From: Pseudopithomyces maydicus
Lineage: Eukaryota > Ascomycota > Dothideomycetes > Pleosporales > Didymosphaeriaceae
NCBI GenBank assembly: GCA_026873275.1
Contig: JANTUC010000006.1
Location: 248,001 to 312,000, forward strand
Length of the DNA stretch: 64,000 bases
Direction of reading: 5' to 3'
Shown here: piece after piece, positions 56,230 through 64,000 of the stretch
How positions within the stretch are numbered: the first letter of the stretch is position 1
Layout of the letters: each line of letters starts with the position of its first letter
Program-made: the position numbers and the translations under genes
The notes under the pieces: generated by a model
What the model saw: the letters and a program-made list of their open reading frames with translations, nothing else
What the model was told of the DNA's origin: nothing
Database searches by the model: none

Positions 56230-59200
56230 TCAGCCTCGGCTCTCCCACCACCTCCGCCTGCCTCGTCGCGGTCCCACTCCTCGGCCTCCCCTTCCCCTTT
56301 CCCCCTCCCTCTCCCCATTCCCCTCATCATCTCCCTGCACCAACTCCACCTCCTCGACCGTCGCCCCAATCTCAAACGTCCCGCTCGCCAGCGCCACAAT
56401 GCCCAGCTCGGACTCGACCGTCTGCCCCGGCTGAATGACGGGGAGCCTTCGCTGCAGGACGCCCGTCCAGGAGAAGCGCTTGTCGAGGTCGAGCGCGATG
56501 TTGTGCGGGAGGGCGGCGAGGTGGGGCTGGAGGCGGAGGAGGGGTGTTATGGGTAGCGGGCTGCGGTTTGAGATTGTGGTCCTGAGCGTCAGGAAGGTGT
56601 CAACTGGGACTGCGAATTTGGAGTGTCCGAGTTGGCGGACTGCGGTGGCGGCTTCGCCGCCGTCGTCGTCGGAGGGGAGGAAGAGGGAAAGTCCGGCTCG
56701 ACGGTGGTCGCGATGTGGAGGTCGCCGAGCTTGATGGCGTCGACCATGCGGGGCGAGAAGCGCATCGTGCGCAGCTCGATGTCGCCGGAGCGGCCGTATC
56801 CTTCTTCCCTCCAGGTGCCGCGGATCAATTTCATGAGCTCGTGGCGGTACCAGAAGGCCTCGCGGGATGCGCGTTCGGTCTCTGGGGAGATCTTGCTGGT
56901 GCTGACGACGAATTGGCGCTGGTTTGCCGGGTTGAGGGACGGCACGGGTGCGTAGGGATCTTTGAGGTAGATTTTGGGGAGGATGACGACGATGCGGTTG
57001 ACGTGGCCGGGTTGGATTACCTCGTCAACCATGTAGGCTTCGTTCCAGGAGGGAGCGCTGTGGTCGGTGTTGGTTGTATCGCCTCGGACTTGGAGGGATA
57101 CGTGGAGAGGGTTGGGCCATGAATTGCGCAGGTCGAGTAGAAGCATGCAGTACTCGTCGCTGTTCCTTTCTGGATTCATGTGGCTTAGAAATCTCTGAAA
57201 GTGATTGTCGTGCCTGTCAGTAGATGTAGTCATTCCTCTTGATTGGCTTGACCATGCAAGATCACCAGAAAGAGGCACTATATCCGGTCGCTGCAGCTGA
57301 ACGCTGGCATTGACTGTAATAGATATCGGTACGGTGACCTGACGGGTGAAGAAACGTTCTTGAACCTCCGAACGTCGCTTGCCAAGATTGGCATAATCAA
57401 TCTGAACTGTGGCATCAGTGAGCCGTATCCGACCGACAACCTCAATTTCGAACTGAGCTTCTCGTCCTGGGCCAATTGAAATTGACTCCTCCTCTTCTGT
57501 CTTGATCCATCGCAGGGAGGGGTACTGCGCTAGCTGGACTTCAAGCTCGTGGAGCTCGGCAGCTGGTAGGTCCTTGTTGGAAGTAGCAGCTTGAATGGCT
57601 GCCGCCGCTGAGTCTTGGAATGTGATGTGGACAAAGTCAACGGCTGTGGTCTCCGATGTATTTCTCACGGTAACAGTGAACCGTTTCCTTTCTCCTTCAA
57701 GGACCATAACAGCTCCTTGGGGAAGAGAAACATCGCTGACAACAATTATAGGTTGTTCAGGGATTACATTGAATGTCAATGTTTCCGGCTTTGGTGCAGA
57801 CGTCTTTTCAAAATCTGTTGCTGTCCCAACAGCTGAAGCAGGCCGAGATATCGGAGCACCAAGGCAAGCCTTGAGTCCTATCTTCTTTACTTTGAAGTCT
57901 CTTTCCGGCCGCCACGGATCGGGAAAGATTGGGAACAATCGTTCTCCACACCCAGTTACCTTGACATAACATCCAATGATGTTCAGAGACCCTGCTGTGC
58001 GAGCAACACCGCTAATCGGGAACTTTTGTGTGCGGTATGGGCCGAGAATGAACAATTCTTCATGCGCCACAAATTCAACGCCTTCGGCAGCGATCCTCAG
58101 TGAATCGACCTCAAGTTCGAAATCGTAAGGATTTTGCAGTGCGATGACAAATCTGTATTCCTCGTTGGCCACGAGAACAGTTTCGACAGCATTGGTTTGC
58201 GGGCTTTTGTTCCAGGGGTTATGAATGAAAGGACCCTCTTTTGACGGTGCAATCTTCAGTTCTGCAGGACGGTGGTGAGTTAACCGCAGCGAAGCTGGCG
58301 GCTCCATGATGAAGAGACCACGGACTAGGAAGTCGTCCCAGTAATCAGTCTCGACGTGTTTGAGGCCCAATTTGTTTGCTTGGGCCACCGTACGAGAAAT
58401 GTTCGCAAACAATCTTACTTGTTCGTCGCGTGGTAGAGAAACGAACACATCGGTACTGTTTGGTTTAGGGGCTGTACCTGGTCCTGCGATTCTTAGCAGC
58501 AACGCGGTGAAGTGTAGAACCCCATTGAAATCTGGTAAAGCCTCGCAGAAGTTGATACACATTCGCAGAATGTCCAACTTGAGACCCAGACTCCCAAACG
58601 ATCTCAGTGATGCCACCCGCAAGATGTCTTTAACGGCGTTTTGACTACTTTGGCCTATAATTGGCTCGTTCCCACCACTGGCCAGCGAGGGCAGCTGCGA
58701 CGAGCCAAACGTGGCTCTAGTATCCGGTATCCCGTATACACGACCGAGTAATGTTAAAAACTCATCGATACCGCTTTCGACTTCGCCTTCTTCCAGATGT
58801 ACAGCGCCTGCTCCGGAGTTAATCCCGCCTGCCATATTCAAAGCAGCGAGACCAGCGGCAGGGTGAACTCCCATTTCCGCAGCCCCAACTTTACGGGCTT
58901 GTACTAGGCCTGGTATTAAAGACGTGATGAATTCTTTCATCACGATAGCCTTCTTTCTCTGAAGCTCCAACGACGACAGCACTGATGCAACGCCCGCCAG
59001 TACTACGACTCTATCAGTAGCGCTCATCCCTGAACTTTCGACTGGCCCTGGCAGCGCACGGAAAAGCATAGCAGCGATGTCGTTTCTTGTAGGGTTAACA
59101 GCCAATCGTGGCACCGAGAGGCGAGGCTTCTGTCGGAACGGGGTGTTTTGTACAAGATACTGTAGCGCATCTTCGTCCAAATACCCCGCGGACAGATTCA

Positions 59201-60836
59201 TAGCTGCTAACAGCTTGGAGAAACGGACTACACACTCTGAGAAAGCGAGTGGTGGCAGGGACTCTCCAGGGAAATTGGATGCTCGTGTATAGATATTCAA
59301 TATCATATTCACTAAGTCTGGGAGGAGTGCATTGAGGCTCTCTAAAGCTGCCTCATGTGTTGAGGATCTCGCCGAAACTGGGGATGTCACGTCGGCTATG
59401 CTGCTGGCAGGTGTATGCTGTGGAGACTTGGTGCCAGACGACTTGTCGCCTGAAGAATAGCAGACTTGCGGTATCTGCTAAGGGTTACTACAAAGTCGAG
59501 GGACAAAATGGTAAGATTGATGCTGCGCACCTGGAAGTCCATGCCTGCCCACGCAAAGAGTAGTAGACAAACCATGATATTTTCCAAAGCCTTGGCGTGC
59601 CATAAATGATCACTAAATGTTCGAGCTTGCGTAGCTGCTTCGGTAAGTTCTTTTAATGCTTCATGCCATTGTCCGGCACACATGTACAGCGTGCCGATGA
59701 TAACGCCGACACGTCCACGACCTTTGTTACGCGCCCGCTCACCAGCACCGCCAGAACCAAAACCATGTATCGACACTCGATCAGCACTACGATCTCTTGC
59801 TGCACTCTTCGGTTTTGATGAAGTACTCGTTGTTCGATGGAGAGCATTCGCTGCATTGATACCAGAAATTTCGTCAAAGGTTGTTGGAGGGGTTCGAGCT
59901 CCTTGGGTTGTAGGAGACGATGCTGTCGGATCGTCTGCGGAAAGCGAGTTTCCTGAAGAAGACGGCAATACAGGCATAGACATCCGGTGGAGATCCTTTT
60001 GGACTGAAGAGATAGGTGATTCTGGTCGACTTGCTACCGGAGTTTGCGAATTGCGTCGGGAGAACAAAGATGTCGAAGGGTCTGGGTTTGCCCAGTGGGG
60101 TACATTGTCTGTATTTCCGGCTTGGGATGCTGGCGAGGCGATGGTAGGCAAGACTTGTATTGACTTGGCCAAGGTAGTCATCTCAGCTAGCAGAGTTGAC
60201 GTGAGATCGCACATGAGTGTCTTCATGGTGGTCATCTTGACTTGGGGGGCTGGAGGCACGAAGAGCGTCTCTGCGGGAAGCAGAGGGTGGCCCTGCTGAG
60301 AGGCGCAATCAAAAATTATTAAAGAGTGCAGGTATGCCTTTGGGAACTGCTCTCTCAGATCCTCGACAGCGGACTGGATTTCTTCGCTACTGTCGTTCTG
60401 CACATCAGGTTCTGGAGGGGCATCATCTTCTCCAGCCCCGACACGTGACTGATGCAGCCACGGGTACTCCGAAGCATCGGCAATTCCAATGATCAAGAGA
60501 GGCTCCCGGAACTGCTCAAATGGAGAGAGTGACAAGTGGGAAGGAGGTGGAAATGATGTCGATAGGTCATACAAAAGGGTGCCGTTTGGAAATGCTAATG
60601 GTGTGAACATATCTGTAGGATGCCAAGATCAGCGATTAAACAGGGGGCCGTGGCGCGAGGTAGGTCGTACTCCTGTCTGGCCGAGTATCAGGACTGATAT
60701 CCCCAAGGCGCACCGTGCAATGTGGCTGCAGGAAATCGACGAAGTTCAAGAAACGGGCGCGTTTGATGCGGCCGACGGGCAGCAGAAGTGCCCGTATGCG
60801 CGCAGGCGCAATGGGGGAGAGAGGGTCGACCGCCAT
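56230..60836 (-). CDS. trs120: TRAPP II subunit Trs120 (TRAPPC9 family)
   Basis: A subunit of the TRAPP II tethering complex acting as a Rab exchange factor at the late Golgi. Exons (minus strand) are 60671-60836, 59531-60612 and 56230-59474. The start MAVDPLSPIAPARIRALLLP leads to GDISPDTRPDR, then NMFTPLAFPNGTLLYDL, the expected N-terminus. The 56-nt intron joins MDFQ to IPQVCYSS. The frame breaks at a G-run of 4 (56674-56677). One extra base joins PDFPSSSP to SDDDGGEAATAVRQLGHSKF and VPVDTFLTLRTTISNRSPLP, the conserved Trs120 C-terminal domain. Joined, the length is about 1497 residues, normal for the family. The last 25 residues before the stop at 56230 are Arg/Gly-rich, and another frame is possible there, so the exact C-terminus is uncertain. 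Confidence 0.93.
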
Positions 60837-61425
60837 GGCCACATGGAGACAAGAAGACCCCTACGGCCAGAATCCTAGGTTCTATTGCAGCTGGAAAACT
60901 GATCGAGCGTGAAACGGCATGTCTTGTCGGATTTGGGGGTCGAGAGGCCTCAGCGTCGAGACTGAGAAACAGCCACGGCGGTGCACGGCGCCAAGACATG
61001 ACGGCGCTAGTCCCGCTTCGGGCTGGGCCAAAACGTAGTGTGTGGCACGTCGCAGCTTGCGGTACGCACAGGGTCCACGCGCCCAGCAATCACAACTGTT
61101 CTCTCCTACTCTCAACACTGCTGCTTTTTGTGTGGCTTCTTATTTGTTGTTTGCATAGCGCGGTCTTGCACGGGGGTTTGGACATCGGCTCACCATCGCT
61201 TCTCCTTCTTCTGTCTTCCGTGGTCTTCTCTGCTTCGCCACCCAGGCTCCAGACACAACGTCAGCCTTTCTACCACCAGATCATTCTCTCGCCCTGTTTC
61301 CTAACCTTCAAGTGTGCCATAGCATCAAAGCCCGTTGTTCATCTTTTCTGCTTGGTTCAGAACTGCATGCATAGGGTCTGCCACCCACGACTTTGTGACA
61401 TATCTTCGTGCTAGACACTTTCGCC
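60837..61425. other. Divergent promoter of trs120 and the GHKL-ATPase gene
   Basis: About 590 bases. No gene is seen in it. Confidence 0.5.
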
Positions 61426-64000
61426 ATGGCGTCAGTGGACTTTGCGCGGCTGCGCAACCAGACCATGGCCGATGGCCAGGATTCTGAGGTCACAGTCAAC
61501 ACGAGAGCACTTATTGACAAGGTATTGGCTCGCTACTCCAGCGAGCACACAACTCTCCGAGAGCTCATCCAAAATGCGTCAGATGCGGGCGCGAACACTG
61601 TCGTCATCAAGTTCGAGACTGATCCATCACTCGAGACTCCTACTCCACAAGGTTCTGATAAGTCAATTCTACTGAAGCACATTATCCAACATCATACTTT
61701 GAAGCGACTGATTGTCACCAATAACGGGCAACCGTTCACGGCTGCTGATTGGAGTCGTCTGAAAAGTATCGCAGATGGAAATCCTGATGAGACCAAGATC
61801 GGCGCGTTCGGAGTGGGGTTTTACAGTGTCTTCGCTGATTGTGATGAACCCTTTGTTGTTTCTGGTGATAGAACCATGGCCTTCTACTGGAAAGGAAACA
61901 CGCTCTCCACCAAAGTCGCAAATGTTCCCGAAGAACACCGAACATCCAACACAACATTCTCGTTGGACTACAGACAAGCTGACCTATCTTCACCGTCGTA
62001 CAACCCAGCAAAAGTGCCAAATCTACCTAATCTTTGTCAATTTTTGGCTACCAGTCTGACATTCGTCGGTCTCCAATCTCTAGAGCTTCATCTAGACGGC
62101 CATAGAGTCGCTGCATTTACTAAAAAGACATCTCCATCTGCGCCTCTGCAAGTTCCAAGGGGGCTTAAGACGGAGACCGAAGGAGGATTCATGCGTGTTG
62201 CTCAAGTCACTCAACAGCACTCCCAAATTGACGCAGAATGGAGCAACGTCATTGCCTTTGCCCAAAATCCACCTAAACGAGCTGCTGAGCTGGTTCAAAA
62301 CGAAGTACGAAATGCCGGCACAGCCTTGAAGAGCTTTTTCTCCAGATTCTCGACACCTGCGCCAAAACCAAGCAAGCCACAACCCATGGCAACAGTCACA
62401 GATAGACCTTCAAGCGACACGGAAACCATATCGGGACAATCGACAGGCATAATCTTTCTACAGGTTTGCACCGTTGAAGTCGACACTCGTGTGTCAAAAA
62501 GTTTTGCAGCCGAGATCGAACGAGCGACGAAGAAACCACCGCCCCGCAAAACAAGGATTGCGCTACTCACGTCACCATATCAAGATCCGAACGTTCCTCT
62601 TTCAACAGGCACCGGGACTACTGCAGATTTAGCTTCAAAGATCTTCTCCCAAGTTTTACCCACAAACACAGGTAGAATATTCATTGGGTTCCCTACCGCC
62701 CAAACAACCGGATTCCTCGCGCACGTTTCGGCCCCATCTCTCATTCCCACCGTGGAACGTGAGAATGTAGATCTCAACGCGCGTTACATATCCCAATGGA
62801 ACATTGAACTGCTTCGTGTGGCTGGTTTAGCTTGCCGGATACTATATACTTCCGACATGGCCGATGTTCAACGACGATTCGACAAGGAGCCCTTAGATCT
62901 TTTAATTCAACGAGCAGTCTACGTTTTCCAGCAATTTACGTCCAACGCTTCGCACCCTTCCACTCTACTCGGTGAGAAAATTGAGGAGGCTTTCTGGAGC
63001 TGTTCGAAGGAGCGATCGGTTGAGATGCTTTCTACCAAGGGTGTCTTGCCTAGCAAGCAAGTGCGCATGCCCGCAGAAACTCTAAGCTTCTTGGGAGAGG
63101 TCCCGATGGTGCCTCAAGACCTTGCAACGAGGGCATATACCTTTATGTTGAATTTGCACAGCCGTGGATTCATCTCCGAGTTGACCATGGCAGACATTCG
63201 AGATGGCCTTGAGAGCCGAGCCTTGACTGAAGATGAATTGACAGAATTTCTGAAATGGGCCGGAGCAAAGCTTGAAGGCGGAGAGATGGATGGTTCTGGG
63301 GTGCGTGGTCTCTTCGATATCACATTCGCACATATTGGTGTCAACCCCGAAGAGGAGACGGGAAGGGTGCTCTCGCTTGGTGAAATCAGCACCTATATCA
63401 ATACGGCGAGAATTACTCCAACCCTTCCTGTGCCATCGGACACAATTCCCTTTGCTTTCTCTAAATCAATACCGGTCAAGCAACTACAGATGTTTGGCTG
63501 GATCGAGCTGTCTATGGTTCGTTGGCTTCGACACATGACAGCATCCCCTCAAATCCAAGAACTTCAATCTTCTGAGAAACTTGCTTCACAAGTACTCAGC
63601 TTAACTGCTAAGTGCTGGGATCAACTCGATGGATCTTCTAAGGAAGCTGTTGTTAATCTATTGACACCTTGCGCTGTTATGCCGACGAAAGCTGGTATGC
63701 GCAAACCAGAACAATCTTACTTTCCTTCCGTCAAGCTGTTCGATGATCTTCCCACGGTCAAAGCTTTTCCGGGCTCCAAAGAAAAATTTCTCACGGCATT
63801 GGGAGTCAGGAAAACGGTGGAACTATCTGTGGTATTTGACCGTATGCGAAGCCAGGATGTAAGCTCAAAATCAGAAAAGCCTTCCTGGAATCATATCGAT
63901 CTTATTCGATATTTCGCTTCGGTTATGGATGATATGCCAAAGAAGGACCTTGATCGGTTGAAAGAAACACCGTTTCTCCCCGGCGAGGGCGTACCAGTCC
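61426..64000 (+). CDS. Large GHKL-ATPase protein (sacsin-like), 5' part only
   Basis: An open frame of 858 codons that runs off the right edge without a stop and without introns. The N-terminus has the GHKL (Hsp90-type) ATP-binding signature: LRELIQNASDAGANTVVIKF (N box), LIVTNNGQPFTAADW and KIGAFGVGFYSVF (glycine-rich lid). This is the arrangement of fungal DUF3684-type proteins with a sacsin-like ATPase. The protein probably extends well beyond the window. Its cellular role is unknown in most fungi. A start at 61426 (ATGGCGTCAGTGGAC) is preceded by CGCC, a fair context. Confidence 0.88.
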   Translation, partial: MASVDFARLRNQTMADGQDSEVTVNTRALIDKVLARYSSEHTTLRELIQNASDAGANTVVIKFETDPSLETPTPQGSDKSILLKHIIQHHTLKRLIVTNNGQPFTAADWSRLKSIADGNPDETKIGAFGVGFYSVFADCDEPFVVSGDRTMAFYWKGNTLSTKVANVPEEHRTSNTTFSLDYRQADLSSPSYNPAKVPNLPNLCQFLATSLTFVGLQSLELHLDGHRVAAFTKKTSPSAPLQVPRGLKTETEGGFMRVAQVTQQHSQIDAEWSNVIAFAQNPPKRAAELVQNEVRNAGTALKSFFSRFSTPAPKPSKPQPMATVTDRPSSDTETISGQSTGIIFLQVCTVEVDTRVSKSFAAEIERATKKPPPRKTRIALLTSPYQDPNVPLSTGTGTTADLASKIFSQVLPTNTGRIFIGFPTAQTTGFLAHVSAPSLIPTVERENVDLNARYISQWNIELLRVAGLACRILYTSDMADVQRRFDKEPLDLLIQRAVYVFQQFTSNASHPSTLLGEKIEEAFWSCSKERSVEMLSTKGVLPSKQVRMPAETLSFLGEVPMVPQDLATRAYTFMLNLHSRGFISELTMADIRDGLESRALTEDELTEFLKWAGAKLEGGEMDGSGVRGLFDITFAHIGVNPEEETGRVLSLGEISTYINTARITPTLPVPSDTIPFAFSKSIPVKQLQMFGWIELSMVRWLRHMTASPQIQELQSSEKLASQVLSLTAKCWDQLDGSSKEAVVNLLTPCAVMPTKAGMRKPEQSYFPSVKLFDDLPTVKAFPGSKEKFLTALGVRKTVELSVVFDRMRSQDVSSKSEKPSWNHIDLIRYFASVMDDMPKKDLDRLKETPFLPGEGVPV

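Overview
The window looks like nuclear DNA of a filamentous ascomycete (Pezizomycotina, probably Dothideomycetes or a related class). Genes are dense and mixed-strand, with short GT..AG introns (46-117 nt, several with a CTAAC-like branch site). The families are typical of moulds: a HET-domain protein, a Zn2Cys6 regulator, a SepA-type formin, a secreted class II-like peroxidase and STAND-type N-terminal domains. There is no operon logic, and no rRNA, tRNA, CRISPR array or intact transposon was seen by eye.

Layout. 1-5 kb: bet1 SNARE converging on yme2. 5-9 kb: a three-domain protein (STAND-like N-terminus, ubiquitin-like domain, Sin3-type PAH) and an epoxide hydrolase. 9.5-14 kb: an unknown protein, the replication factor Mcl1/Ctf4, and a 38-residue peptide with ten cysteines. 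14.8-19.5 kb: a GAEQDRY-repeat protein, an NAD-dependent epimerase-like protein and a HET protein. 19.8-25.2 kb: a phytanoyl-CoA-type dioxygenase divergent from an eight-exon Zn2Cys6 regulator, then a protein kinase. 25-33 kb: gene-poor, microsatellite-bearing DNA around one disordered protein. 33-41.9 kb: an HExxH metallopeptidase-like protein, a small acidic protein, a PAF-acetylhydrolase-like lipase, an HSL-type esterase, a glycosyltransferase and a peroxidase. 44-51 kb: a formin divergent from a small membrane protein. 51.7-64 kb: an F-box-like protein, a disordered protein, Trs120 and the 5' part of a large GHKL-ATPase protein.

Housekeeping genes (Bet1 and Trs120 in ER-Golgi and Golgi traffic, formin in polarity, Mcl1 in replication, Yme2 in mitochondrial DNA maintenance) alternate with accessory genes, so this is a chromosome-arm type region rather than one pathway cluster. 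The 20-23.6 kb dioxygenase/regulator pair is the only arrangement that suggests local co-regulation.

The strongest sequence-level signal is that eight genes, including essential ones, break frame at runs of 4-6 G or C. Nine of the ten breaks are repaired by one extra G or C. This points to homopolymer under-calling in the assembly rather than pseudogenes. The best biological leads are the 38-residue Cys-rich peptide, the ubiquitin-like/PAH fusion protein and the GAEQDRY-repeat protein. Exon coordinates given here were derived by hand from splice signals and reading-frame arithmetic.
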